Assembly (NCBI GenBank): GCA_013398615.1
Contig: VZSR01001479.1
Location: forward strand, 14,560,065 to 14,624,064
Length of the DNA stretch: 64,000 bases
DNA from: Brachypodius melanocephalos
Taxonomy: Eukaryota; Chordata; Aves; Passeriformes; Pycnonotidae
Direction of reading: 5' to 3'
Below are positions 10,671-24,012 of this stretch, one piece after another; the first letter of the stretch is position 1, and every line of letters begins with the position of its first letter. Under the pieces are notes generated by a model. The model was not told the DNA's origin and ran no database searches. It saw only the letters and a program-made list of their open reading frames with translations. Position numbers and translations under genes: made by a program.

Positions 10671-13600
10671 TGGCACAGCCCTCTCCTAAGGGGTCACAGA
10701 TTTGCTTACCACCCCTGCCCTGGTTTCTGTCATCACCATTCACTGTAGTGGGTTTTGCTCAGGGGATGAATTAGGGGCAGGTTGGAGGCTTCTGCTCCAT
10801 GGCCTCGGGGCCAGGCAAGGCTGCAGGAGCACTGTGGTGGGGTCACTGGTTTTGGCAACTAAATGGTGTCAGGAAAAGCAGCTTCCCTCCCTACCACGTG
10901 TTTCCGGGGGCTGCTGAAAAGGTCAGGGAAGCCAAAGCAAGGCTCCTTTTTGGGCTCAGAAACCTCTGTGCTAGAAGAACCTGTCCCTGTCCAGGGGGGA
11001 ATCCAAAGAGCCTTCCAGGAAATGTCATTTGCCAGGTCCTCAGGGAAATGAGCATCGTGTCACTACTGGGTGGCTGGAGATGTTGTCAGACCACTGGGAT
11101 GCATCATCCCCAGGGGCCTGTTTGCTCAGAGCATGGTACACTGAATCATTGACACATTCTTGGAACTATTCTGGTCCTCCACAACTTCATCTGCTGTGTT
11201 GCAGAAAAATTTAGAGCCTACAAGAAATTTTTGAAGTATCATTGCGCCCTGAATCTTCTTAAAAAAAGTGTAATCTCCACTGCAAACTAACTCAGTCTAA
11301 ACAAGGTGCTATTACACTGTATCAAAGGAGCTAAGAGGTGTTCCATCAGTCTCAAGCTGGACTATGGAGTGCCAGCATACAGAACTCGTCACTGTTCATT
11401 TTAACAGGTGTCTGAATATTGATGATATCAGGAGTTTCACCTGGCAGTCTTGCAGTGCTAAAATCACTCCTTCCACCTTGGCAAGTGCAGGTTTAGAGAA
11501 TTTCTGAGATGTTCTAGTGCAGAGAGAAGAGGACCCTGAAAGTCAGGGCTGGAGAGAGGGAGATCCCAGACGGACATAAGCCCTGAAGGACAATGATGTC
11601 TGATTTTCACCAGCTGCCAGCACTGCTGATCCACGTGGGCTGGGCAGGGCAATGCTGCCTTCTTCATGTAAATCAGAGGAGCAAGGAGAGCTAATTGCCA
11701 GGTAAGGTCATTAACCATTTCGGTCTCAACTGAACCAAGAGATATCAGCTCCAAATTTAGAGTGATAAAGTCAGAAGCTTCAAAACCAGAAACATGTGTT
11801 TTGTAATACCCAGCAGAAGAGAAGCAGGGATTAAAATAGAGATTAGTCCATGTTGTATCTTTGAAGCTTGGATTCATGCCCATAGCTGTGGTTCTGAATT
11901 GCTTCTCAAGCTGGAAGGCATGTGGATAGGAAATCTTACAAAATACCAGATCTCATAGGATTTCTGCCTCTTAAAATTATCCATGTTGCAGGATTGGGTA
12001 CTGTCAAGACTTAGTTCTGTTTTAAAGTGGAGACTTACTTTTAAAATTGGCCTAACCAATAATTTGAATTGAGTCTTTACATAGTACATTTTCCAGATGC
12101 TGCAATAACACCTGTTAGTGCAGCTACAGGTAAAAAAAAAGTACTTAGTATTTTTGAAATGTGCAAAAGCTATGTGTGTCCCTGGTACTGAGCCACAGCA
12201 TAGTTTCTCCTGGCACTGCTTGTGCTTATGGGACCTGTGAAAGCAAATCTAATGCAGATCAAGTGCCTGTTACACAAGCATGAGCTGTGGTCACCATGGG
12301 CTGTTTTAATGTGCGGTCCTTTGGCTGTTAAGGAAAAGAAAACTCTTTTTTTCCTTTTTGCAGGCTATTTCTTACACTACTTTTATATTACTTCTAGTTA
12401 AAATGCAGATATTTAGAGGAAAATTTAGGTGGCACAGTGATTTTTTTATATATTTATTGTTATATGCTTGTGTATGAATGCTTTGTGTGTGGTTTGATGA
12501 CCTCTATAAGATGTCATAGCATAATTTAAAGAACTTGAAGCTTGGGAATATCGGAATGAAAATAATGAGATTAAATTGAATAATCAGATTAAATTAATAA
12601 ATGTAAATTCAGTTTACACAGAGTGCATCATGCTGGTGCAGCTGGATGTCAGATTTAGCCCTGCACCTTGAGACAAGGGTCTCTTGGCCCTGCAGGAACC
12701 ATGATCACTTTTCACCATGGCCTGGGCAGGTTTGGGACAGTGTTTGTGGGGATGCCAAAAAGGGCATTCTTACACTGTGGTGGTATGTGCCAAATTGTAC
12801 TCCCAGGCTTTAATACTTTGGAAGCAATAGGACTTTTCAACAAAGAGGGTAGAACTGTGGACCACTTAAATGTGGACAAAACAGTACATTCAGAAGCTTG
12901 ACTTGGTAATGATGGCAAGGTCTTCTCTGATTGCAAAGAGATATCTAATTGCATCAGACATTTAGCCAAAAAAGTCTATTTCTTGACAAAGTTATAAACA
13001 ACTGAAAATAGGAGAATGTGAAGGGACAGCTTGTGCTGACAGGTGGCCCTACCACCATCTGCAATAATTCTTTGATACAATTGATTGGTTGAATGCTAAG
13101 CATATCATCTCTCAAACTCCATTAATATTTTAATTGTTTACTGTTTAGAGTGCATTTAGGGGTGCTGATTGGGAGGCTACAGCCTGTTCCCAGCAGCATC
13201 ACAAGTTTTGTGGTGCTTCAGCTTTGCATGCCCTCAACTAAAATTAATTGTCCCCATTCAAGGAATCTCTTAAACACAGACTTAAACTCTCCTGGATGTC
13301 CTTCTGACTTACCCAGGCAAGCCTTTAAGTTAGACCCATGTTTCTTTGCCTTCATCAATATATTTTAGCATATACTTACTAACTATTCATGTGATATAGC
13401 ATTGGAATGAAATTCAGCATTTTGCTGAACATGGACATAAGTTTGGTCATTTTCTTATTTTAGGTATTACAGCTTCTTGGGCTGTTTTGAAGTAGGTGTT
13501 GTACACAAAATTATGGTGTTCTGTAGAATCTATTTCTGTAGAAAAAGGAACATATTTTACTACCTATTATGGAATGCTCTGATGCAGAGGCCAGTTTATT

Positions 13601-14962
13601 TCTAGCTCTATTTTTTTTCTAGTCCCTTTTTTAGTGCTGTCAGTCTTGTCCTGTGTTATTAGGACAGTTTTCAACACCACCTACTCTTAGTTGTAAAGCA
13701 GAGAGATAACTTCATTTTTCATTTTGTGGGGATTTCACCTGCAGTTTTGATTTTTTTCTTGATGCAAGACATAAAAAAAATTCATAGATTTTGCTAATCA
13801 AGAGATGCATTTGCTGCATTTACACAGAATTGAAAAAAATGTTTTCAAAAAATAGGAAAATAATTATTCCATTGCAGAAAGGTCTAAACAGTACATTTAA
13901 GTCTTACTAAAGCTTTCTCTTACCAACTTATATACTGATTTTTTTCCCAAAGCTGCCACATTTCACTTGCAGCTGCCCAGCATTTGCCAGGAATTTACAA
14001 GTCTAGTTGGGTGTCATACAAGGTTTCCTTACAAATAAGCAAACCTGCAGGACTTCACAGACAACAAAATGCAACTATTCTCTCTTCATCAGTCATTTTC
14101 ATGTTGGTATGGGTATTTTAGCTGATCTGCTTGTGTCCAAAATATGTTCTTTTATTGTGTGCTGGAGAAGGTGCTCTCTTCCCATCCTCCTTTCCATGGG
14201 CCTCGTGTGAAATCTTGCTCTTGCTGATGTTGTGTGGGGTGTGTAGAACACATCTGGCTTTCAACAAGCAATTATGTTTATGGAAATAATGTCTTCTGGA
14301 ACTGGAAATTAAGGTTAACAGGGGATCCAGGAGTCCTTGTTAGGTGATGCCTCGTGTGACAGAGCAGGGTTCTTGAAAGCAGAGCACTCAAATGGATATA
14401 ACTTTGAAAATGCTCAGGAGTAATTTACAGCATCCTCTCGAAGTTTGGAAAATGGAACTACTGATTCTGGAAAGGTATAACATGGTATTTTTTCTGTGCT
14501 CTGACCCAATCTTCAACTGATGCTACATAAATTCTGTAGTTACTCATATGTGTGCACATCTTTTAAGAGTAAAAGCACAGAAACCATCTGACTAAAGAAA
14601 TGCATTTAAAACCAGTCAAGACTGAGAATGTCCATAGTGGCAGAGTTTTATTTTTAACTTGTGCCTCTTCTTCAGGTGCTTTTATCTTTTCCAGCCTTTG
14701 CACTCTGAAGTCAGAAGGGACTTGGCATCATCAGAAGTGTGTTTCCATGTAGTGTGAGGATGCTCCTGTAAAAGTGGAGAGCTAAGTCTTCTAGGGTTGG
14801 CTGGTTTTGACTGTGCCTTGGTCAAAGACCTCAATACTATGTTCTCCCTACAGAGCAACCCAAAAATTGTATCACATATGCACACTCAAGTTTTCAGCTT
14901 TATGACACATTTGTGTCATACAACCAAGAGTGTTTTGCAGAAACCTTGGGTCTTACTCTTAC

Positions 14963-15097
14963 CTGCGTTTGCAGGGCCCACATGAGAGACACGGTGTTCC
15001 CAAATCCTATTGAGAGAGCCACTTGGATAGGCAAAAACGACCTCTCCAGTTTTGTAACCTTAACAGAGATTCCTTCAGAGCAAAATATGCGTGACAT
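14963..15097 (-). CDS. Candidate internal coding exon, product unknown
   Basis: This minus-strand segment is bounded by TTGTTTCCAG at its start and by an excellent donor, CGCAG|GTAAGAGT, at its end. It is exactly 45 codons long, open, and phase 0 at both ends. It keeps four CpG dinucleotides, more than the local background. The peptide alternates hydrophobic residues in a beta-strand-like way (LPIQVALSIGFGNTVSLMWA) and loosely recalls an Ig- or PKD-like fold, but that is only an impression. It is phase-compatible with the candidate exon at 8894-9274 downstream on the same strand. No homology is known to me. Confidence 0.22.
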
Positions 15098-17641
15098 CTG
15101 GAAACAATTACTCCTTTAAAAATCACTCAGAACTGAAAATCAAAAATAATAAACACTGAAGTTTCCATTTATCCCACAGTCTGGGTGACCTACACTGGAA
15201 CTAAGTAATTCCTAGAAAGCCTGAGCAGGGTGGGCACAAAGCTGGTCCTGGATCCTAAAGCTGACCAAGCTGCTCTGAGACCAAGTAGTAACATTTATAG
15301 GAAATGAGGTGGAAAGGGAGCTTTTCTTCTCGTTTTGTTATGGGAAGAGAGGGGAATACAAGGAGCTGTGTCACACTGGCAGACCTCATCCATCAAGGAA
15401 CTGAGCACAGAATTTATGGACTTAGAGCCAAATCATACTTTTTGGTGACAGGACTTACTCTTGTTTGGCCTTTTTAAAACAAAGGGTTGGAAAGGCCTCC
15501 AGTGAAAAACTAGTGTGACTGGGGTTTGTTGGGCTAGTGAGGGAGCAACAAATGCTCTGCTGGTCTTTGCTGACAGAGTGGATGTCAGGATATTTCAGAA
15601 GGGACATGCTAAAGAAGATCCTGATTGATTTAGATCTCACTAAGTGTTGCCTTCAACCTTTCCACAGTAATGTGGAAGGTGACTGGGAGCTGGTTTCTTC
15701 TCCTTCAGCAACATTAAGGTATGCTCTAATACAGCAGTTCCTAGATGCATTATTTTGCTCAAAAGACATGGAAGACTACAGGTCTGTTCTTAGCCTGTTT
15801 TCTAGGGGAAACATGTCTGCCTTCTGACCACTCTCAAGATTAAAGTAATAAATTCCCTGAGTTTTGTGAAAACAGGTGGCTGTTTAGATGGCAGAGACCC
15901 AGGAGCAGTGGAAGCTCAGCAGTGCTCATGGGCAGCAGCCCCCCAGAAAGGGGGCTCTAGGGTGATCTGGATGGTGCAAGGGAGCCCTGGTGGCACAGAC
16001 AGAGCTGCAGGACATGTGGAGCCAGTGGTTCCTGGTGGCACTGCTGTGTTTTTAACCCAGCCTTGCCCTCTGCACACCTCTCACAGGTGGGCCTCCCTTC
16101 TCCTTCTCCTCCTGTGTGCAGAAGAGCAGTTTTAGCAGTTGTCATGCCATGTCCTTGCAAAACCTCCCTGTCTTGGGGTCCTTCTGACCCCTCTGGTTGC
16201 CAACAGCAATTTGGTACCTACACAGGGCTCCCTCAGCACAGGCTGGCATTGCTTTTGCTCTGGGAAAGTCCCTTTTGCAATGCAGCTTGGCTGCTGCAGT
16301 GTTTAGAGCTTGCTTAGGCAGAGGAAGGATGTCAGAGATAGGATGTACTTTAAAACTATGCCCAGTTACTCTGTTTTTGACAGTGGTGATTTTGCTGAGC
16401 ATTCTTCTACCCAGTGCCAGGGGCTTGATGAACTCGCAAGGTGTTGCACTGTCTTGATGAAAAACCAGTTAAGTCCAAGGCCTCAAGTGCCTCACTTGCC
16501 CTGACGCACTCTGAGATGGAAAAAACCCCTGATGCTGCTCTGTCAGAATGTAAGATAGATGCTTAAAAACCCTCTCCTGTTTTACAGAAGACAGGAATAA
16601 ATCCATTATCAGGGCTGCAGGAAACCCAACTGCTTAATGGTCACAAAGATCCCTGAGCTCCTGCTGTTCCCCAGAAGGACTAGGTGGTAGTGCTGATGAA
16701 CACATTTGTGCTGATAAACATTATGCACAATTTGCATGCCAGCTGGATCAGCTACTTACTTGCTATTCTTTTTGCAACCATAATTTTTATCATAAATATT
16801 TTCCAGACGTACATCAGTAGCTCATATCGCTTGGCTGGCAAGTCTAAGACGAGACTGTCTTAGTGAGCCAGACGGTTTGTACAGAACAAGCTGACTCTGT
16901 ACCCCAGAAAGTGGTCATTTCCTGATTCTTTTGAGGCTCTAAGTTCTTTCTCAATACCTATGGTACGTCTGCAGGCAGATTATGGCAAAAATGTTATAAC
17001 TCCACAGGCATTAGTAGAGGAAATGGTATTTTGCTAGCTTGCATTATACCTCTTGCCAGGTAACAATATTTAAATATGTTATTTAAAAATAATATACTAT
17101 TTTTAAAACAACTTCAGGTTGAGTGGGTGTTGGAGGAAGCAGTCAGGACCCCAGCTCTTGATCCTGCAGTAAAATATGTCACTGAAATGTAGGTGACACT
17201 TTGTGTTGCAGTTCTGTAGAAAGGGTGAAGGATGACTCCCATGACTATGTAGCTGTGATCTGTCTAGGCAAAGCAGGCAAATAGCAAGATGGGAAGGAGA
17301 TAAAGGGAGGACTGAGCTGGAAAGTGAGAAATGCATGGGGAGAATGGAGCTGATGTGCAGGAAAAAGAGAAGGAGCAGAGGAGTGGAATATTAAATCAAC
17401 AGCAAAAGTGCAGGTTTGCACTGCAGCCCTCCAAAACGCCAAAGCCAGGCCCCTGCTGAACAGTCCCAGGGCAGTCCAGGCTGAAGCTGATGCTACATCA
17501 GGTGAGGCAAGGGGCAGTCCTCTCCCCTCCAGGGCAAGCCTGGGGATGAGACTGCATGGGGAAGGCAAGGGAGATGTTTTGGCAGATTGTCATTCTCCTG
17601 GTGACATTGCTAGTTGGATCAGGGTGGAATTTACTCCTCAC

Positions 17642-17680
17642 CTCAGGGTAGCAGGTGGGTTTTTTGTCGTCCTCAGCATC
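17642..17680 (-). CDS. Candidate microexon, very uncertain
   Basis: On the minus strand, 13 open codons (DAEDDKKPTCYPE) lie between TTCCCCTAG and the donor CTGAG|GTGAGG, with phase 0 at both ends. It is listed because its phase matches the two candidate exons further along the same strand. A segment this short with passable splice sites is expected by chance many times in 64 kb. Confidence 0.08.
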
Positions 17681-18238
17681 CTAGGGGAACACAAGTCTCT
17701 CAGGGTCATAAAGGCATTTTCCCTTGGGATTTCTTAAGCATCTGTGGCTTATGATGAGAGCAGGAGGTGTAAGGTTGGTTTTGGGGGGTTATTTGTTTGT
17801 TTGTTTTAATGCTCCTGCATTTTCTGACAGGTGGTTACCTGCAGTGGTCTCTCTGCAGTTCTCCCTGTACAGCAGTTAGAGCCCGGTACACTGAAGAGTT
17901 CTGGTGGATGGGTCTGGAGCAGTCCCTAGGTGGTTGTGTGGTGAATGACCAGATCATTTAATTTCAGCCTTACAAAGCAGTTTGTCCACTGGCATATCCC
18001 AGACAATAACTCCTAACATAGCTTTTCTTTTCTTCTTCCCATAAAACATAAAAAGGTAGAAGAGCAGAGAAGTAGGAAGTATATGGAAGTCCTTGTAGAG
18101 TCCTGTTTGGTGATGATTGGTTCAGGTTGCATCGTGTTTCAGTATTTTATTACTACTCTAGTGCTTATCAAAGCATTCTGAGAAGTCCTTCAAGGACAGA
18201 CAGTCTGCATGAGTGCAGAGGGTGATGCTTCCTCTCAC

Positions 18239-18296
18239 TGCCTTATTATCTATGCAAGTCCTACACCTTACTATCTGCCTTACTACGATGCAAGTC
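18239..18296. repeat. Degenerate local duplication
   Basis: The motif 'TGCCTTA-TA--ATGCAAGTCC' occurs twice in about 58 bases, as TGCCTTATTATCTATGCAAG and then TGCCTTACTACGATGCAAG. This is a small imperfect tandem duplication. Confidence 0.55.
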
Positions 18297-20528
18297 CAAA
18301 TGGCTCTTAGGCTCTAGATTTTTGATTACAGGAGGTCTCAAATCTAAGCTCTTCAGCTCCTAGTGAGGAGAATGGGGAAGATTATACAGTGCCAACTATC
18401 TGTGTTTTGCCTTGACATTAAAGGCAGCTCTGTGCCCAAGCTGCAGCAGACAAGCTGTAGTCCCTGCAGGCAGTGCACAGGCTGCAAAGACCTTTGTTGT
18501 TCATGGCACAAATTCTGGTTGTAGCCCACAGCTCCAGCTGGTGAGACAAGGCATATGGCAGGCTGGGTGAGACTGATGGGTAAGGTTTCTGGTATCTTAG
18601 AACATGCTGGACAGTAATGCTTTAATTTTTAATCTTTTTTTATTATCCAAATGACTGATTAAAAAGAAAGAAAACTTTGCAATGAAGTGCTGCAGCAGCA
18701 GTTTGTTTCTGGTGGCTAAATTCACACTGTTTTTAGTGTTTCTAGTCAAGCAGTGGGGCATGGGAAGAAGAAGACTTCTTACTGCCCTGAATGGACAATC
18801 CCCAGTCATCTCTGCAGACACTGCAGACTCTTTATGCTGCCAACACTCACTAAGGATCCTGTTTTCACATCTGCTCCATTCCTATTTTATCAACAAACCA
18901 AAAAGCCTGAATTTTAAGCAGAGGCTGGTCGCCACCTAGGTTTTCTCACCTTTGCACTGTGGTAAGGACAGCTAGTTTGGAGGCAAGGTCTTTCCAAAAT
19001 CTTTCTGCTTCTTCTGATGCTCAAAGAGGGGGCTATGCACTTCTGAAAAGGCTTGCAACCCACTGCAGTATTGCCTGGTAGCATGGCTGGGAAGGGTACC
19101 TTAAAGAAGCTCTTCCTTCTTTCTGGCTCAGAGGAGCTTTCCTGCTCTGTTTGCTGTCAGTTGCTCAGAGGTCATCACTTACATCATGTTCACATATGCT
19201 TTACTCTGGACGGGTGAGCGGTAACAAAAGAGCTTGACTTATTTTGGTGCCTTGATCTGAGTGATTCACTCAAATCTGATGGAGCCTAGAAGGTATGATT
19301 AAATAGCCATGATTGATTGAACAGCAGTGATGGCTCCAGCTCTGTGTGCCATAGACATTTATTTACTGTTTTTAAATCCTGGTCCTGTTGATAGCTGGTG
19401 TCTTATCTTAACTCTTTCACAAGGGTTTGTCAAAGTGCGCAAGAGTCCATCAGAGAATTGCTGTGCTTGGGTCATATTTTAGATCAGAGGTGCAGTAAAG
19501 AAATAGCTTGTCCAGTTCTAAATATACTGTCCTTGACAGATGTGAAATAAGCCTGCTGATTAAAATAGCTGCCTAGTTCCCAGTACAAGATCTTACTGTA
19601 TAACATCAGTGTTTGGCTGCCCTTCTGATAAACTTGGAGAAGGACTGATTTCCATTTTGTTTCTTTCAAAAGGGAAGAAGTCGAAGGATTGTCATGTATC
19701 AGGAATGCACCAATTCTAAGAATTTCTAAACAAGACCCACTGCATTGTGAATGGGAGCAGGAGCCAGGATTTATAGGGAGATTACTTGGTTAAACGTAGC
19801 CTGAAGGAATGAAAAATGAGCAGCCCAAAAAAGAAATTTGTTGAATATTTTGGCAATGAAACGATGTGGCTTAATTTATGAGCAATACAAAGCTATCTTT
19901 TTGCAAGCAGATTTCTCAGAGTGATTTTTTCTCATTTTGTGCCCTTTGGAGGTGCAGCTCTTGGTGAGATGTACAGTTCTACTGACTGCTCATAAAACAC
20001 GATGGTACAATCTCTCCTTTGCTCTATATGGCCCAGTTGAATGCTTGGTGGAGCATCAGCTGCCATACCAGGGGTGGTGGTGGTGCTTTCTTGCCTTTGG
20101 CCCTTCTTTAATTGATGGCCAGAGAGGGTGGGAAGGAGGGCTGGCTGCAGGTGTGTTGAGCCCTGAGGGTCCCTGCTGCAGAGGGGGATAGTGAACCTTG
20201 GCTGAATAGGGCTGCCACAGGTCCCTGATGAAGCTGAGCAGGTGCATTGCAGGTTCAGGAGCAGACTGAGGAGATTGAAAGGCGTTTTGGTTCCTTTGCT
20301 GTGTCATGCTGTGCCAGAGACAATCCACTTGCCCCTCTAGGTGGCACCCCCAGTCACCCACTCATATGGCTGGTGTGGTCTGGGACAAGTGACTATGAGG
20401 CTTCAGAGGTTAGAGGTGATGAGTTCCAGCCAGTGTGTATAAAGGCTGTGGGTGAAACAATGGCTTCATTTGAATCTCTAAATTTTCTGCTATTGCCTGA
20501 AGTAAAATGCCTAATTTCCCTGTGATGA

Positions 20529-20547
20529 TTTTTGTGTGTGTGTGTAT
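20529..20547 (+). repeat. Short TG/GT dinucleotide run
   Basis: A short GT repeat (TTTGTGTGTGTGTGTATG) is followed by CACG-containing sequence. It is a minor microsatellite with no other features. Confidence 0.75.
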
Positions 20548-21665
20548 GCACTGGCACACGTGTATATGTAATCCAAGATTCCTGCAAAACTGCTTTCCAT
20601 TGGCAAAGCATCCCACAGGTGCCAGTTGCTCTGAAATTTTCCATTCAGCTATCTGCACAAATTTAATACTGCATACATCTCCAGGAGCTTTGTTTTTGCC
20701 CATGTGAAGCTGACTGTCTATAATGAAGTCATGAGTTATTTGCCTAAAATAAGAACCCAGACTTCAAAATAAGAAATCCAAAACCAAACCCACAGCTATT
20801 TTTTTCAAGTTCTAAAAAAAATTCATATTTCCTTTTTAAATGAATCTCTCACCACTTAGTATGAACTTGCAATTCTGCAAGACATGGAGAGCTTTTTTAA
20901 GCAGATGCTAAACCTTAAGTCAGTGGAACATCTAAGCAAGTGCTTAAAGGTGAACATGTGCTCAGAACTTGCTAATTTGAGACAGAGCATTCAGTGTTTT
21001 CCTGAGTTGTAGCTTATGTTTAAAAGGAAAAACCTTTGTTTTGCCGAACAGTTCATTTTCACTTTGCTATGTGCTGGGAGCTCAGGATAATCCCATTTGG
21101 AAAGAAGCAGAGAGGAGGGAAGGTTACACTTGGGAAAAGCTATTTTCAGTACCTCTGTTTTCTCTAACCCCATTTTCCTAGTTATGATCAGCTAATGCTG
21201 ATAGACTGGTTCATAGAAATTAAACCCCTTTATGTGGTACAAACAAGTCAATGAGGCCTGGAGATGGACCCTACTTGAACATAAGTAAAATAAAGATCCC
21301 CTGTGGCTTTTAATTCCTTTTTATTTAGTTACTTAATTGAACCTGTACTGTTCTTCCTCTGTTATTGATTACCACACAGAAAAGATAATGAAACAGAAAA
21401 CTTTATTTTCTTTTCAGTGATCTTTATGGTTATCATGGAAATGTTTTTACTGCTTCCTTTTGGGACATAAAAGTTCTCAGTATAAGCAAAGGGAAATCAA
21501 TGTTAGTTAATTGAAGGCATTTACATGGTTGGAAGATTAAAAGTTGGAGGGGGATTGTTTTGGGTTTTTGGTCTGAGTTTTTTGGCCCTCTTTTCCCCCC
21601 TCTCCCTCCGCAGCAGATCAGCTCAGATTTTTCGGAATGCAAATTAATCTAGCATTTTATTGTCC

Positions 21666-21719
21666 CTTTTTTTTTTTTCCTTTTTTCCTTTTTTCCTTTT
21701 TTTTTTTTCTTTTTTCCCA
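21666..21719 (+). repeat. Poly-pyrimidine tract, TTTTTTCC units
   Basis: This is an almost pure T/C run in which TTTTTTCC-like units repeat several times. It is strand-asymmetric low-complexity DNA, probably slippage-generated and length-variable. Confidence 0.85.
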
Positions 21720-23194
21720 AAGCTAAATCACAGAGTTTGGGGACCTGATCCAAAACCCAATGAAGCCAAACGGGAATGGTTCCATCTAATTCTGTGGACC
21801 ATACTGTAGAAGCACATATTCAAGACACATGTACATACGTGTGCACACAGGTGGCTGTCTACTCAGCATCCCATTTGTCAGAACTGGGATTAATTTCTAA
21901 GCAAGGTAGGAAGGTTTGGGGGATTTTCCTGGATTTAAAGATAAACTGATGATAATTCATTAATGTCCTTTAAATCTCATTCTTCTTGTACTTTTCCCTA
22001 CTGCTTTAATTTGTGAAGCTTGGTTTTCTTCATTTTGTACATGTTACCCCTTCTCCTGTAGTTCCTTTTTATTTGTGTGTCTCCACTGCCTTTGGCAGGA
22101 CAAGTCTCATGGACAGAGTTCACTCAGTACCCTGCACCCAGCTTCTCTTCCACTTTACCCTTCATGAAGCTGTGGAATTTCTCAATGAAGCACAGAGCTG
22201 GCTCAGAGTTCAAGGACTCAAGCCTGAACGTCCAAGGCAGTTGCCAACTTTTCCCACCCCTTACCTTTGTGCACACAGTTTTTTTTTCCTTGGAGCAATT
22301 TTAATGAAGACTATGTAACAACATAGTGTTGGCATAGCATGAGCAACATTATTCCATCTGTTTCTACTGAAAATGTAAAAACGTGTTAGTATAACATTAA
22401 GATTCCAATTTTCAACCATTAAAAATCAGGCAACACTAAAGTTACAGACTGCTTTTCATAGCTATTTAGTGATTTTCCTTGCCTTTGTGTTTTTGGAACT
22501 CCAGTTTAGATTCCTTTAAAACTATCTTGTTTTCAGAGTTTTGGGCACCTATCCTTGGAAACAAAGGCTCTCTTAGGTATTTCAGTTTGTGCAACTGAAA
22601 TGGTTGCTTTCTGTTGACAGTGCTGCAGAGGTGATATTTTAAAGAGTGTTTAAAATCTCACTGTAGAGATGAAGGAGGATGGTAAAACATTCATCTCAAC
22701 TTCTATGAGAATTAACCTTACATTAGACAGAGGGCTTGAGCATGCTAACTTTTGCCAAACATGCATGCTAATATTTTGCCAAACTCAGGTTGGTATAAAA
22801 AAGAGCTTAAAGGGAATATTCAATGCTTTTCTGAATTGGAACCTTAACGCTTCTCTTTTATTTGATTTTTTTGTGTGAATAATTATAAAGATACATCCGG
22901 CAGAGTTTTCACTAAACATCACATTTTAAACAGTGATGATAGAATATCCTGTCAGTGCGATTGTGGTTATTTGTGCCAAAAGTCTCATTTTTAAGAGTTA
23001 TGCTGGTACAATCAGGAAACAAAGTGAAGCAGCATGTGGCTTCCTGGCATTCGTGCCTACTGCGAACAGCTTTCTCTGTCAATGCTGCAAACTCCAAACA
23101 ATGTTCACAGGGAGATTTCCATTGATGCAGAACAGTGTTGAGCAAAGATAGGATGCTGTACAAACAAGTTCACAAGGAGTGAACAAGAAAAGGT

Positions 23195-23357
23195 TCTTTG
23201 CTGGACCTGATTCTGTGAACAAGGAAGAATGGGCTGGTGACATGAGGGCTGGAGGCAGCCTTGACTGCTGTGACCATGGGGCTGTGGAGTTGAAGTCCCT
23301 AAAAGGAGGGAGCAGGCCAGAAAGCAGGATCACAGCCCTGGATTTCAGGAGAGCAAA
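23195..23357 (+). mobile_element. CR1 LINE ORF2 relic, upstream part
   Basis: The plus strand preserves an open piece of CR1 ORF2 from the region between the endonuclease and the reverse transcriptase. The readable peptide includes NKEEWAGDM, GGSL, CCDHGAVELKSLKGGSRPES and RITALDFRRA. These match the avian CR1 pattern 'SDHEMVEF..L.GGSR..SRITTLDFRRADF'. CR1 identity breaks off after the DFRRA motif at about 23357 and resumes near 24414, so the element has been interrupted. It is an inactive fossil. Confidence 0.85.
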
Positions 23358-24012
23358 ATACACCCCTGTAGTGGTGCATCCTCTCCTTCCCCCCTCTTTT
23401 TCAGGCCACAGCGTGATCTAAGAAATGCTTGTTAGGCCTCAACCTTGACAAAGAGCACCTGGGCTCAGCTCCTCTTGAGCTTATCAGAAACACTTTCTAC
23501 TTCCAAAATTTTTGCTCTCTAACCAGCCCCTGCTCTTTTATTTTATGAACAGCCTTGGAAACTTTTTTTATTTTTGCTGAATGGTATAACGTTCTTGTTC
23601 TCACACTTTCAAAGAAAATTTTTGACCTGAAGTGCAGCCAGGATGAAACATGATTATGACTAAAGCCCACTTTCTTGCAGCCCTATTAACAGTGGTCCAA
23701 AAGGAGACCCTTTGAGCTCTCCTAGACGGCCACCTCTCTCTGAGTGGAGCCTCTCAGGTTTGGTACACTCAGAGGATTGCCAAACAAGGACAGATCCTGA
23801 AGCCCACTCACTCCTTGAGCCTCGACTCTTTGCCCATTGAGTAGATGCAAAGGCTTCCAAAGTATTTCACTACCTTTGAGGAGAATTTTTTACAGATACC
23901 CTGTACAGGCTCCTTGTGTCTGTGTGCATGCAAGTGTGCATATGCTACATCAAATATGGGAGAAATGCTGCTCTCTTAGCTTCTTAAGTACTTCAGATAT
24001 GTAAGTCAGGCC
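23358..24012 (+). mobile_element. Insert within CR1, possible retroviral internal remnant
   Basis: This segment separates the two CR1 ORF2 pieces and precedes the LTR-like sequence, so it probably entered with it. If so it would be degraded internal sequence from the 3' side of an endogenous retrovirus. I could not recognise a gag, pol or env motif in any frame, and no polypurine tract is clear. The assignment rests on position only. An unrelated insertion or rearranged host DNA is possible. Confidence 0.3.

Larger units (their letters stand above)
10671..23194. other. Non-coding stretch with a few candidate exons
   Basis: This is long unique sequence with no recognisable gene. It contains candidate minus-strand exons at 14963-15097 and 17642-17680, a plus-strand splice-bounded segment at 11614-11701, a small tandem duplication at 18239-18296, a TG run at 20529-20547 and a pyrimidine tract at 21666-21719. 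Nothing else could be assigned. Confidence 0.5.
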
